DNA of 64,000 nucleotides. Origin: Elusimicrobiota bacterium (lineage in GTDB: Bacteria; Elusimicrobiota; Elusimicrobia; UBA1565; UBA9628). A program made the position numbers and the translations under genes. The notes below the pieces were generated by a model. The model had not been told where the DNA came from. It saw nothing but the letters and a program-made list of their open reading frames with translations, and made no database searches. Below are positions 41,021 through 49,673 of the stretch, piece by piece. Position 1 is the stretch's first letter. Every line of letters begins with the position of its first letter. The stretch is taken from positions 1 to 64,000 of the forward strand of contig JACRDT010000015.1 in NCBI GenBank assembly GCA_016212795.1. Direction: 5' to 3'.

Positions 41021-42928
41021 CTACGGCCACTCGTAGGCCGAGCGGTGGGCGCCCTGGGCGTCCGCGTAGTCGATGAACCGGGCGTAGAAGGGATGCTGGC
41101 CGAGCGTGGCAGAGTCGCCGATCATCACCAGGAGCCTGCGGCTGCGCGTGATGGCCACGTTCATGCGCCTGGTGTCAGCCAGGAACCCCACCTCGGCCTC
41201 CTGGTTGGACCTGACCAACGAGACGATCGTGGCCTCCTTCTCCCTGCCCTGGAAGCCGTCCACCGACCCGATCTCGAGCCCCGGGACCCGGAGGAGGGTC
41301 TTCAAGAGCCTGGCCTGGGCCACGTAGGGCGTCAGGATGCCCATGTCCTTGGGCCGCAGCCCGCAGGCCAACAGCTCCTGGGCGAGCCGCGCCGCCAGCC
41401 GGGCCTCCCCCGCGTTCTCGCGGCTCTCCAGCAGGGCGTTCCAGGACTCCTCGAAGCCGGCGCCCGCGGTGTCCACGAAGACCAGCGGCCGGGCGACCAG
41501 CTCGACGGGCGAGACCCCCTCGAGCCCGGCGGCCGTATGGGTCCGGACCGACTCGTCGGCGATGAGCCTGCCGTCGTAGAACTCGCGGGAAGGGAAGCCC
41601 ATGATGGTCTCGTGCATGCGGTACTGCACCCGCAGGAGGGACTGCAGGTCGGAGGGCAGAAGGGACTTCAAGCGCTCGAAGAGGGTCGTGGCGAGGCCCG
41701 CGTCCGCAGCCTCCTTGGAGTAGATGGTCGGCGGCAGCTGCATCGAGTCGCCGGCGAACACGGCCCGCCGGGCCATCGCCAGGGGCACCCAGCTGAGCGG
41801 CTCCGTCGCCTGGGACGCCTCGTCCATGACGACCAGGTCGAAGCCGTCGTCCACGAGCTTGCGAGGGATGCCGGCGTGCGTGCCGAGAACGACGTGCGCC
41901 CCCCCCACGATCCCGCGCGACAGCTCGAACTCGATCTCCCGGGCCTTGCGCCAGAGCCGGCGGACCTCCCGCTCGCGCTCGTCGCGCTCCGCGTAGCCCA
42001 GCTGCCCCCGGCCGAAGCGGGAGCCCTTCTTCACCAGCCTCTCGCGCAGGTAGTCGAGGTCCCTGACCTCGGCGTAGGCCGGGTCGCCTTCCACGAGGAA
42101 GGCCAGGTTCGCCTCGCGCAGGGCCTCCAGGGTCCTGGCGGGATGGCCCATGCGCACGCACCGCAGGCCAGAACCCAGGAGCTTCTCCAGGATGTTGTCC
42201 ACCGCGACGTTGGACGGGGCCGTGGCGAGGACCCGCATGCCCCGCGCCGCGGACTGGCGGATCAGCTCGACGAGGACCGTGGTCTTGCCCGTGCCCGGCG
42301 GACCGTGCACCAGGGCGACGTCCTCGGCCCGCAGGCACTTCACGACCGCCTCGCGCTGGAACTCGTTCAAGCCCTCGTTGTAGAAGCCCTCGAGGCGCTT
42401 GGCGCCGAGGACCTTGGGGTCCTTCTTGCCCATGCAGATGTCCCGCAAGGCCGCCAGGCGGCTCTTCTTGGCGTCCAGGACCGACACCAGGGCCCTCTTC
42501 ATCTGCTTGTAGGTGGCCTCGGAGCCCACCAGGTCGATCTGGCAGCCGGCCCCCAGCCGGCTCGGGCCCGGCCCGTTGAGGGCCGCGGTCACGGCGTAGT
42601 CCTCCACCTTGTAGAGGGTGGCGTCGGCGGTTTTGGGGTCGAAGCCCTGGGGGAACGTGATCTGGACGACGTCTCCCGGCCCCATCGAGTGGAAGGGCGC
42701 GAAGTCCTCCCCCTTGGGCTTGCACGCCAGCCTCAGCAGGGGCATGCCGCCGACCCCTTCACCGATGGAGACGAGCTCCAGGCCCGTGACCGTCTTGCCC
42801 ATGGCGACGCGGGTCTCGAGGGGATAGCGGCGGATCTCGCGCATGTTCTCGGTGCGCTCGGCGAGACGCTCGACCTCGATGAGGTCGAGGAGCGACCTGT
42901 AGAACTTCTGGGCGTCCTTCGGGGGCAT
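41021..42928 (-). CDS. SF1 UPF1/SMUBP2-like DNA or RNA helicase
   Basis: This is a 635-residue helicase of the IGHMBP2/UPF1 group. An N-terminal beta-rich domain (about 1-190) precedes Walker A LVHGPPGTGKTTVLVELI, motif II VVMDEASQATEPL, motif III AVFAGDSMQLPPTI, motif V SVDGFQGREKEATIVSLV and motif VI NVAITRSRRLLVMIGD. All catalytic residues are present. Such proteins unwind DNA or RNA 5' to 3'; the cellular target in bacteria is not established. The start ATG lies 6 bases behind an extended -10 box. It is a single-gene unit diverging from clsB. Confidence 0.9.
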   Translation of the reverse strand: MPPKDAQKFYRSLLDLIEVERLAERTENMREIRRYPLETRVAMGKTVTGLELVSIGEGVGGMPLLRLACKPKGEDFAPFHSMGPGDVVQITFPQGFDPKTADATLYKVEDYAVTAALNGPGPSRLGAGCQIDLVGSEATYKQMKRALVSVLDAKKSRLAALRDICMGKKDPKVLGAKRLEGFYNEGLNEFQREAVVKCLRAEDVALVHGPPGTGKTTVLVELIRQSAARGMRVLATAPSNVAVDNILEKLLGSGLRCVRMGHPARTLEALREANLAFLVEGDPAYAEVRDLDYLRERLVKKGSRFGRGQLGYAERDEREREVRRLWRKAREIEFELSRGIVGGAHVVLGTHAGIPRKLVDDGFDLVVMDEASQATEPLSWVPLAMARRAVFAGDSMQLPPTIYSKEAADAGLATTLFERLKSLLPSDLQSLLRVQYRMHETIMGFPSREFYDGRLIADESVRTHTAAGLEGVSPVELVARPLVFVDTAGAGFEESWNALLESRENAGEARLAARLAQELLACGLRPKDMGILTPYVAQARLLKTLLRVPGLEIGSVDGFQGREKEATIVSLVRSNQEAEVGFLADTRRMNVAITRSRRLLVMIGDSATLGQHPFYARFIDYADAQGAHRSAYEWP

Positions 42929-42934
42929 CTTTTC

Positions 42935-42943
42935 ATCTTATCA
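42935..42943 (-). promoter_or_regulatory. extended -10 of the helicase gene
   Basis: Minus strand TGaTAAGAT (TAAGAT at 42935-42940) ends 6 bases before the ATG at 42928. Leaderless mRNA predicted. Confidence 0.6.
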
Positions 42944-42984
42944 ATTTACCCTCCTCCCCTGCCGCCATCGGGCCGGCGGCGATT

Positions 42985-42993
42985 TGTTATACT
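42985..42993 (+). promoter_or_regulatory. extended -10 of the clsB-like gene
   Basis: TGtTATACT (TATACT at 42988-42993) ends 7 bases before the ATG at 43001. Leaderless mRNA predicted. It is divergent from the helicase promoter 42 bases away. Confidence 0.65.
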
Positions 42994-43000
42994 CGCGGCC

Positions 43001-44173
43001 ATGGAGCTCAAGGGCCTGCGCGACCTCCTGCGCAGGAAGCCCCCCGGGTCCGGGGACCTCGCCCGCGACCCCGCGCTCTACGAGGACGGCAACCGCGTCA
43101 CGCTGCTCACCGACGGCGCGGAGATCTTCCGGCTGATGCTGGAGGCCATCGACTCGGCCCAGGAGAGCGTCAACCTGGAGACCTACGTCTTCGGCGACGA
43201 CCTCACGGGCCGTGAGTTCGCCCGCCGCCTGGCCGCCAAGGCGCGGGCCGGGGTGAAGGTCCGCCTCATCGTGGACTCCGTCGGCTCCCTGGACACCGCC
43301 CCCCTCCTCCTGGGCAGGCTGCGCAACGCCGGCGTGCGGGTCCTCGAGTACCATCCGGTGGCCCCCTGGCGGCCGCGGTGGTCCTGGGGCAAGCGCGACC
43401 ACCGCAAGATCCTCGTCGTGGACGGCACGGTCGGGTTCACCGGCGGCGTCAACATCGCCGACGCGCACCTGCCCGTCGAGAAGGGCGGGGCCGGGTGGCG
43501 GGACTGCCACGTGCGCGTGGAAGGCCCCGCCGCCTTCGCCCTCGAGCGGGTCTTCCGGAGCGCGTGGTTTCTGGAAGGCAGGCGGTGGTTCGCCTCGCCC
43601 GGGCACCCGGACCACAAGCCGGGCGACGCCAAGGTCTGGGTCGCGGCCAACCTGGAATGGCTGCACCGGCTCAGGATACGCTCGGCCTACCTCCACGTCC
43701 TGCGCGCGGCCCGCCAGGAAGTCATCATCGCCAACGCCTACTTCATCCCGGACCGGGGCATCAGGAGGGCCCTCGTCGCCGCGGCCAGGCGCGGCGTCAA
43801 GGTCCGGCTGCTCCTGCCCGGCCGCTCCGACGTCGCCGCCGTCTGGTACGCGAGCAGGCGCCGCTACGAGATGCTGCTGCGCGACGGGGTCGAGATCTAC
43901 GAGTGGCGAGGCCCCATGCTGCACTCCAAGGCGGCCGTGGTCGACCGCCGGTGGTGCAGCGTCGGCTCCTACAACCTCGACCACCGCAGCCTGATGCACA
44001 ACCTGGAGGTCAACGCGCACATCCTCGACGAAGGCGTCGCCGGCCACCTGGCCGCGGTGCTGGAGGCCGACATCGTGCGCTCCCGCGAGATCTCCCTGGA
44101 AGTCTGGCGGCGGCGCCCGGCCCTCGACAGGTTCTTCGAGAGGCTGTTCTACCTGTTCCGCTACTTCTTCTGA
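43001..44173 (+). CDS. clsB: ClsB-type cardiolipin synthase / phospholipase D
   Basis: This is a 390-residue protein with two phospholipase D domains. The HKD motifs are HRKILVVDG (His134) and HSKAAVVD (His308), each followed by the expected Gly/Ser-Asn segment (GGVNIAD, GSYNLDHRS). There are no N-terminal membrane helices, which separates it from ClsA; REFARRLAAKARAGVKVRLI and ARQEVIIANAYFIPDRGIRR match the ClsB pattern. It probably makes cardiolipin from phosphatidylglycerol with another phospholipid. The last 13 bases overlap the convergent MFS gene. Confidence 0.88.
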   Translation: MELKGLRDLLRRKPPGSGDLARDPALYEDGNRVTLLTDGAEIFRLMLEAIDSAQESVNLETYVFGDDLTGREFARRLAAKARAGVKVRLIVDSVGSLDTAPLLLGRLRNAGVRVLEYHPVAPWRPRWSWGKRDHRKILVVDGTVGFTGGVNIADAHLPVEKGGAGWRDCHVRVEGPAAFALERVFRSAWFLEGRRWFASPGHPDHKPGDAKVWVAANLEWLHRLRIRSAYLHVLRAARQEVIIANAYFIPDRGIRRALVAAARRGVKVRLLLPGRSDVAAVWYASRRRYEMLLRDGVEIYEWRGPMLHSKAAVVDRRWCSVGSYNLDHRSLMHNLEVNAHILDEGVAGHLAAVLEADIVRSREISLEVWRRRPALDRFFERLFYLFRYFF

Positions 44174-46173
44174 GCGCCCAGGGGCTGGCCGGCGTCCCGG
44201 AGGTTCTTCTGCCCGCGCCAGAAGAAGAGCGCCGCCGCCGTCAGCGCGGCGCTCACGATCGACAGCGACCAGACGCCGGGGACCGCGTCGAACAGGAACC
44301 CCAGGAGGTAGGACACGCCCAGGATGGCGGCCAGCTCCGCGGCCATGAGGAAGCCCATGGCCTTGCCCGCGGACTCCTCCGGGAGCCTGGACTGCAGATG
44401 GGAGGTGATGTTGATGTCGTTGGCGGCCCAGCCCACGCTCATGGCCAGCACGAGCGGCAGGAGGATCCACGGGTTGCCGGTGAAGACGAGCGCCCAGGCC
44501 GCGAGGGTGCCCAGCGCCATGGGCTTGACCCAGCGGTGGGCCGGGACCGAGTTCTGGCTCGTCGAGGAGATGGCCTTGAGCAGAAGCACCGCCCCGATGA
44601 GCTCCCCGAAGTTCGAGCTGCTCACGATCCACGCCGCCTGCTGGGGCGCGGCGAGCACGGTCTTGGCGAAGAAAGGCACCAGCATCTGCTCGAAGACGCG
44701 GTGGACGATCATCGGCCCGAGCAGCATCAGGCCGAGCCAGCGCAACCCCCGATCGCCCAGCATCAGGCGCGAGCCCGCCTTCACGTCCGCGACGGCGTTC
44801 TTGGCCAGGGACCAGAGCCCGCGCAGGGCGGCCTTGACCCCGAAGGACCGGGCCTGAGAGACGGGGACGTCCGCGCCGGGCGCGTCCCCGTCGTACCGGA
44901 TGCGCCGGAACATCCAGGCCGCCAGCAGGAAGGCCGGAGGATGCAGGAAGAGGGCGCTCACGAGCCCGATCTTCTGGATGAGGACGCCGACCAGCAGCGG
45001 CGCGATGGTCCCCGCGATCTCGTAGACCAGGTGGGTCAGGGCGTTGAACTTGCCCAGGCTCGCCTGGTCGCCCCCGAGCAGTTTGGCCGGCAGGAGGTTG
45101 CGGCCGGTCACCACGACCCCCATGCTCGCCCCGGCCACGGCGTAGAGCGGGATGACGAGGAGCGGGTTGGCCAGGCCGGCGATGAACAGCCCCAGGATCC
45201 CGGCGACCGCCGCGGCTTGGACCACCATGGCCTTGGACATGACCTTGTGGACCGGCTTGCGGTCCATCCAGCCGCCCGCGAGCATGCTGGCGAAGGTCAT
45301 GGAGATCCCCCACGTCACCGCCATGTTCGCCATCCAGACGGCGCTGCCGAAGAAGGTCAGGGCGATGAGCGGCATGGAGACGCCCAGCGCCTCCATGCCC
45401 ACCTTGAAGATGCCGGTGCCGACGAGGCTGCGCCGGGCGGAGGTCTTCTTCCCCTTATCGGCGGGCAGGAGCCGAAGCCCGCCCGCGGCCGCCAACGTCC
45501 TCCCCGATGGCGCCGCGGACGCTCGGCCCACGGCCTCGACCGCGCCGGAGCCCGTCGGGACCGACGAAGGGCCCGCCTCGACGGGGTCCGAGGAATGGAG
45601 AAACGGCTTGGCGCCGTCGAAGATCCCGGAGAGACGCTCAGCCTCGGCGACGGCTGCGGCGCTCTCCGAGCGCTCCCCCGAAGCGTCCTGCCCGGCGGCC
45701 GGCGACTGGGCCGGGGCCAGCGGGGCGAGGGCCAGGGCTCCCTGGACCGCGGCGACGCCCGCCGGCAGGACCGCCTCCCGGCCTTCGGCCGCGGGCGACG
45801 CGAGCGGCGCCTCGGACGGGGCCGCGGGCGCCAGGCCGGGCGCCACGCCCGGCACGCCGAGAGCCGCGCCAAGGACCAGCGGCTGCGCCGGCTGCAAAGG
45901 GAGCGGGGCGCCCCGGCCCAGCCCCGAGAGGCTGGTTCGTATAGTCCCTTCCTTCCCGAACCGTCCTTGGGCGCAAGCCCAAGGGCTGGCTTGCGGGATG
46001 CCCAGGGAGGAGACCGGACCGGAGGTCCCGAGACCGCCCAGGAACGGCGTCACGACGACGACCGGGACGGCCTGGCCGCCGGCCCTGGAGGCCCCGGCCG
46101 CTTGCGCCACCCCGGCGGCGGCGGCCGGATGCCAGGAGGCCGCCAACAGCGAGAGCGCCAGGATCAGTCGCAT
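44161..46173 (-). CDS. MFS transporter with exported-style Ala/Pro N-terminal extension
   Basis: This is a 670-residue protein. Residues 1-22 look like a signal peptide (MRLILALSLLAASWHPAAAA). About 225 Ala/Pro-rich residues follow, including a SGIFDGAKPF motif, and from about 255 a 12-helix MFS domain (FKVGMEALGVSMPLIALTFF, GGWMDRKPVHKVM as the loop 2-3 motif, VFEQMLVPFFAKTV). It is a paralogue of the protein at 58251. MFS proteins do not normally carry cleavable signals; the long N terminus would place a large segment outside. The ATG at 46173 is fixed by a TATAAT box 8 bases upstream. A family B repeat lies in frame at residues 211-233. Confidence 0.82.
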   Translation of the reverse strand: MRLILALSLLAASWHPAAAAGVAQAAGASRAGGQAVPVVVVTPFLGGLGTSGPVSSLGIPQASPWACAQGRFGKEGTIRTSLSGLGRGAPLPLQPAQPLVLGAALGVPGVAPGLAPAAPSEAPLASPAAEGREAVLPAGVAAVQGALALAPLAPAQSPAAGQDASGERSESAAAVAEAERLSGIFDGAKPFLHSSDPVEAGPSSVPTGSGAVEAVGRASAAPSGRTLAAAGGLRLLPADKGKKTSARRSLVGTGIFKVGMEALGVSMPLIALTFFGSAVWMANMAVTWGISMTFASMLAGGWMDRKPVHKVMSKAMVVQAAAVAGILGLFIAGLANPLLVIPLYAVAGASMGVVVTGRNLLPAKLLGGDQASLGKFNALTHLVYEIAGTIAPLLVGVLIQKIGLVSALFLHPPAFLLAAWMFRRIRYDGDAPGADVPVSQARSFGVKAALRGLWSLAKNAVADVKAGSRLMLGDRGLRWLGLMLLGPMIVHRVFEQMLVPFFAKTVLAAPQQAAWIVSSSNFGELIGAVLLLKAISSTSQNSVPAHRWVKPMALGTLAAWALVFTGNPWILLPLVLAMSVGWAANDINITSHLQSRLPEESAGKAMGFLMAAELAAILGVSYLLGFLFDAVPGVWSLSIVSAALTAAALFFWRGQKNLRDAGQPLGAQKK
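45475..45543 (-). repeat. 69-bp in-frame dispersed repeat, family B, copy 3
   Basis: A more diverged copy encoding AVEAVGRASAAPSGRTLAAA within the linker of the MFS protein. It begins with the same GCGGTCGAGGCC and contains GGCCGAGCGTCC, in the same frame as the copies at 4883 and 30996. Confidence 0.6.
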
Positions 46174-46181
46174 CGGCAATC

Positions 46182-46187
46182 ATTATA
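46182..46187 (-). promoter_or_regulatory. -10 box of the MFS gene, leaderless type
   Basis: Perfect TATAAT on the minus strand ends 8 bases before the ATG at 46173. Confidence 0.65.
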
Positions 46188-46293
46188 TTCGCGTGCGGCT
46201 TGGACGGGACAGAGACGAAGGGCCCAAGGGCCGCGAGGTAAGAGACCCAGCCCGCGCCTGGGCCCTACGACCTGGCCTGGCCGGCCGGCGGAC

Positions 46294-47073
46294 CTACTTC
46301 CTGCCGACGCCGTCGAGCCAGGCGAGGAGGGACTTGTAGAAGTCCACGTCCTGGAACATGGCGACGCCGTGGCCTTTGGACGCCTCGAGCAAGACATGGC
46401 CGGTCCGGCCGGCCTTGAAGCCCACGAGGGTCTGGTAGGCGTAGGGGTCGGCCGGCGACGCGGCCACGAGGGTCCGCGTCTTCGGGCGGGGGCTCTCGTC
46501 GAGGACGACTCCCCGGTAGTCGCGCCCGGGAGAAAGGAGGGCCACGCACCCGAGCCCCGGCAGGGACGAGGCCGCGGCGGCGGCCAGGTTGGCGCCGATC
46601 GAGGCCCCCACGAGGCAGATCCTGCTCCTGGGCACCCCCTCCCCGCTCACGAGCTTCACGGCGGACTCGATGTCCTTGATGGCCTCCGACCAATCCCCCC
46701 GGGAGTCCACGAACGAGAAATCCGCCTTGCCGGACGGGCCTTCCGTGCTGTCCCCGTGGCCGCGAAGGTCCAGGGCCAGGCTGCCCCACCCCTTCCTGGC
46801 CAGGTCGGAGGCCAACCCGGACCACTCCTCCCTGCTGGCGCCATAGCCGTGGACGAGCACGGCGACCGGCTTGCCCTTGGCGCGGGGACGGTAATCAGCG
46901 TAAAGCCCCCATCCGTCAACGGTCTTCAACTTCACCTTGCGCACCTTGCGCGCCTCGGCCTCCGACGGTTTCGCCCGGGCCTGGGCGGCCGGCGCCGCGG
47001 GCTTGGGGCCGGCCTGGGCGGCAGCCACGGAGCAGCCCAACAGAGCGACGAGGGACATCGCCAAGATTCTCAT
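46294..47073 (-). CDS. exported alpha/beta hydrolase
   Basis: This 259-residue protein has a signal peptide (MRILAMSLVALLGCSVAAAQ); the LLGC could also be read as a lipobox. The hydrolase fold starts near residue 60: VAVLVHGYGASREEW is the oxyanion loop, LALDLRGHGDS the following strand, CLVGASIGANLAA carries the nucleophile Ser in G-x-S-x-G form, SPADPYAYQT the acid and ASKGHGVAMF the His. An esterase, peptidase or acylase role is possible. The promoter box rules out the ATG at 47082 and fixes 47073. It stands alone between divergent promoters and the MFS gene. Confidence 0.82.
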   Translation of the reverse strand: MRILAMSLVALLGCSVAAAQAGPKPAAPAAQARAKPSEAEARKVRKVKLKTVDGWGLYADYRPRAKGKPVAVLVHGYGASREEWSGLASDLARKGWGSLALDLRGHGDSTEGPSGKADFSFVDSRGDWSEAIKDIESAVKLVSGEGVPRSRICLVGASIGANLAAAAASSLPGLGCVALLSPGRDYRGVVLDESPRPKTRTLVAASPADPYAYQTLVGFKAGRTGHVLLEASKGHGVAMFQDVDFYKSLLAWLDGVGRK

Positions 47074-47080
47074 GGCTCCC

Positions 47081-47089
47081 ATGATACCA
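47081..47089 (-). promoter_or_regulatory. extended -10 of the hydrolase gene
   Basis: Minus strand TGgTATCAT (TATCAT at 47081-47086) ends 7 bases before ATG 47073 and overlaps the alternative ATG 47082, which therefore cannot be translated from this transcript. Confidence 0.65.
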
Positions 47090-47196
47090 AACTTCGCGAG
47101 CCCCTTCGCGATATGGGCCTTTAGACCTAATAGGGAGTAGGCCCTATGCCGGCGGCCGGCTGGGCCCATAGCCCCCGCCCCCGGAGCGGCCGCCCA

Positions 47197-47205
47197 TGCT
47201 ATAAA
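47197..47205 (+). promoter_or_regulatory. extended -10 of the glutaminase-like gene
   Basis: TGcTATAAA (TATAAA at 47200-47205) ends 8 bases before the ATG at 47214. Leaderless mRNA predicted. Confidence 0.55.
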
Positions 47206-47213
47206 TTCTGCAC

Positions 47214-48350
47214 ATGCATCCTCGCGTGCCGGCCGCCGGTTGGCGGCCGGCGATCCTCATCGGCATCGCTCTCTGCTGCGGCCCGCGACTCGCCCAGGCC
47301 GCTTCGCTGGCGCTGCCGGCGCCCCGGATCCCCGCAACGGGGGGGCTGCCGGGCGTGGGAGGGCTGGCCGTCTCGAGCGACTTCCTCCGGAACATGCAGG
47401 GAGGCTCTCCCCTCCTGCCGCGGTTCGACGCCGAATTGCCGACCCCCTTCGCTCCGGCGCTCCTCCAGGCCCCGGCCCTCACGCCGGCGCCGGCCGACTT
47501 CTCGACCTCCAAGCCCGAGGCGGGCAAGGACGCCCCGCTCGAGCGCTACCGCGCCATCGAATCCGGGGCGCCGTCGAACCTCAAGGCCCTCTCGGCGGCT
47601 CAGATGCAGGACCTCTGGCGACGGACCTACGGCCACAAGATCGCCGGCCTCGACGACTGGAGGAAGCTCGCCAAGTACGACCCTCAGGGCATCATCGGCT
47701 TCTGCTTCGGCCGCGCCATGACCGTGCAGCTGCTGGCCCGGGAGCTGGGCCTGGCCGCCGACAGCATCAGGAAGATCCTGGTCATCGGGGACCTGCGCTC
47801 GGGCAAGGACCCGGAGTGGCGCTTCCACATCGCCACCCTGGTCAAGGGCGACGATGGGCGCTGGCACGCCATCGACCCCATCATGGACGCCCCGGTGACC
47901 GTCGACCAATGGATCGCGGGCGTGCACAAAGGGTGGGACAAGCAGAAGAAGGCCAAGTTCTACTCCCTGCCGGCCGACGCCGTCATGCCGAACCTCTCCC
48001 TGGTCCCGGACCTGCCCAAGGAGGCCGGCGAGAGGATCATCGAACTGGCGTTCAACCCCGAGGGCGCCCCCGGGTTCTCCCGCTGGACCGGCGCCAAGGA
48101 GCCGGTCTACGAGCTGGACGCCCAGCGCCGCGACCGGCACCTGGTCATCGCGGGCTCCGACGCCGCCCCCTTCGATTTCCACCAGGTCACGATCAACGGC
48201 CAGTCCTTCGCGTACAACGGCTATTTCGCGGACCTGCTGGAGGAGCTCGTCCGCCCCTCGCCCACCCGGCGCGACCCCGAGAAACTGCTGCGCGCCATCC
48301 CGCCCGCCTCCCCCAGCCTCGGCCTCGACGTCTCGAAGCTGCGCCGCTAG
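47214..48350 (+). CDS. exported protein-glutaminase-like enzyme
   Basis: This is a 378-residue protein with a signal peptide (cleavage near LAQAA) and an Ala/Pro-rich linker to about residue 100. The catalytic part has Cys164 in IIGFCFGRAMTVQLL, His205 in EWRFHIATLVKG and Asp221 in RWHAIDPIMDAPVTVDQW. This order, the RA after Cys, and the DP...V..W ending match the protein-glutaminase (Gln deamidase) family, where Cys-His-Asp acts on glutamine side chains of proteins. The last 130 residues are unrecognised. It likely acts outside the cytoplasm on its own or foreign proteins. A transglutaminase or cysteine protease with the same fold is the alternative. Confidence 0.68.
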   Translation: MHPRVPAAGWRPAILIGIALCCGPRLAQAASLALPAPRIPATGGLPGVGGLAVSSDFLRNMQGGSPLLPRFDAELPTPFAPALLQAPALTPAPADFSTSKPEAGKDAPLERYRAIESGAPSNLKALSAAQMQDLWRRTYGHKIAGLDDWRKLAKYDPQGIIGFCFGRAMTVQLLARELGLAADSIRKILVIGDLRSGKDPEWRFHIATLVKGDDGRWHAIDPIMDAPVTVDQWIAGVHKGWDKQKKAKFYSLPADAVMPNLSLVPDLPKEAGERIIELAFNPEGAPGFSRWTGAKEPVYELDAQRRDRHLVIAGSDAAPFDFHQVTINGQSFAYNGYFADLLEELVRPSPTRRDPEKLLRAIPPASPSLGLDVSKLRR

Positions 48351-48362
48351 CCCGCCCCCCGG

Positions 48363-49673
48363 TCAATCCTCGGGTTTCAGGGCTTCGCGCCGCAGCGTCG
48401 ACCAGAGGATGGCGCCCATGGCCGCCACCTGAAGCACGCCCGGCAGGATATTGAGGAAGGCGCCGACGCGGTCGCTGACCGCCGGCAGGAAGAGGAAGTA
48501 CAGGTCCTTGACCCTGAAGGCCGGCAGGACCATGGAGGGCAGCACGTAGACGAGGGCCAGGTAGGCCATGGCCATGTACTCCGGCCTGCGGCTCTTGGTG
48601 AACCGGCACCACTGCATGAACGCGAAGTCCCGGCCCAGGAAGGCGGGGATGACGACCAGGAGCCTGGCCCAGGTCCCCAGGGGCTGGCTGAGCCCGACGA
48701 GCGCGGCGATGACGACGATGGTGGCCCAGGCAGCCACCCACACCGGCGTCTGGTCGAGCATGGCCTCGCCCCGCAGGGCCAGCCACCGCCGCCAGTCCTC
48801 GGGGCCCTCGCGGTGGATCATCGCGCCGATGTAGGCGAAGATCGCGGGCAGGATCAGCGCCAGGAGCGGCAGCATGTAGGTCTTCTCGCCGCGCGCGTCC
48901 TTGAAGGTCATCCCGTAGACGTAGACGGCCAGGAAGAGGAGGAACGCCGGCAGCCTCCACCAGCGCCGCCTTTCCAGGAGGTCCCGGCCGATGCGCCACA
49001 TCGCGCCCGAGAACGCCCAGACCCCGAAGGCCGCGGCGCTCAGGCCGAAGAACAGGTCCCCCGGCACGCGCAGCAGGAAGAAGCTCACGCCGGCATCGGC
49101 CTGCCGGTCCATGGAGATATACGAGACGAAGGAGAGCCCGAAGAACCCGAGCACCGCCCCTCCCGTGTTGACCGAGCCGCTGTCGTGGGCGTTGGTGTAG
49201 GCGGAGGCCAGCAGCGCCAGGCTCAGGATCACGAACGACAGCGGGGCGAGCAGGAGGTAGGCCCGCGCGAGGTCCCCGAACCCCACCCCGGTGAAGTACA
49301 CGACTTCGGCCAGCACCCACGGCAGGGACGCGACCACCAGGAAGTAGGCGAACAGGGGGGCCCCGACCAGTTTGCCCGCCGCGATCTCGAAGGAGGTCAG
49401 CGGGGTGAGGCGCTGGAAATCCCAGGTGCGCTCGGCGCGCTCCCGGGCCACGGTCGCGGCCGCGCGCTGGCCGCCGTAGACCAGCAGGATGAGGGCCTGC
49501 ATCCACACCAGCGACTGGAAGAACGTCTCCCCCCCGCGGGACGACTGGGTGCTGACGAGGAAGAAGCACAGGCAGACGAGGTTCACCGTGACCGCCCCGG
49601 CCACGAGCCTGACGTACCGGGCCTCGCTGACGGCGTTCCGGTAGATCTCCGGGAAGGCGAGAGGGCCGCTCAT
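48363..49673 (-). CDS. ABC transporter permease
   Basis: This is a 436-residue membrane protein with about ten to twelve hydrophobic segments and no soluble domain (FVILSLALLASAY, LPAFLLFLAVYVYG, LPLLALILPAIFAYIGAMI). The segment ATVARERAERTWDFQRLTPL with TSFEIAAGKLVGAPLF is typical of ABC-2 type exporter permeases, where an E-R-x4-W element contacts the ATPase. Its ATG overlaps the ATPase stop by 4 bases. Substrate is unknown. Confidence 0.85.
   Translation of the reverse strand: MSGPLAFPEIYRNAVSEARYVRLVAGAVTVNLVCLCFFLVSTQSSRGGETFFQSLVWMQALILLVYGGQRAAATVARERAERTWDFQRLTPLTSFEIAAGKLVGAPLFAYFLVVASLPWVLAEVVYFTGVGFGDLARAYLLLAPLSFVILSLALLASAYTNAHDSGSVNTGGAVLGFFGLSFVSYISMDRQADAGVSFFLLRVPGDLFFGLSAAAFGVWAFSGAMWRIGRDLLERRRWWRLPAFLLFLAVYVYGMTFKDARGEKTYMLPLLALILPAIFAYIGAMIHREGPEDWRRWLALRGEAMLDQTPVWVAAWATIVVIAALVGLSQPLGTWARLLVVIPAFLGRDFAFMQWCRFTKSRRPEYMAMAYLALVYVLPSMVLPAFRVKDLYFLFLPAVSDRVGAFLNILPGVLQVAAMGAILWSTLRREALKPED

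Noticed and set aside
40979..43000. Plus-strand open frame running through the helicase gene into clsB
   Set aside because: The part before 43001 is an antisense shadow of the helicase; the ClsB homology and the promoter begin at 43001.
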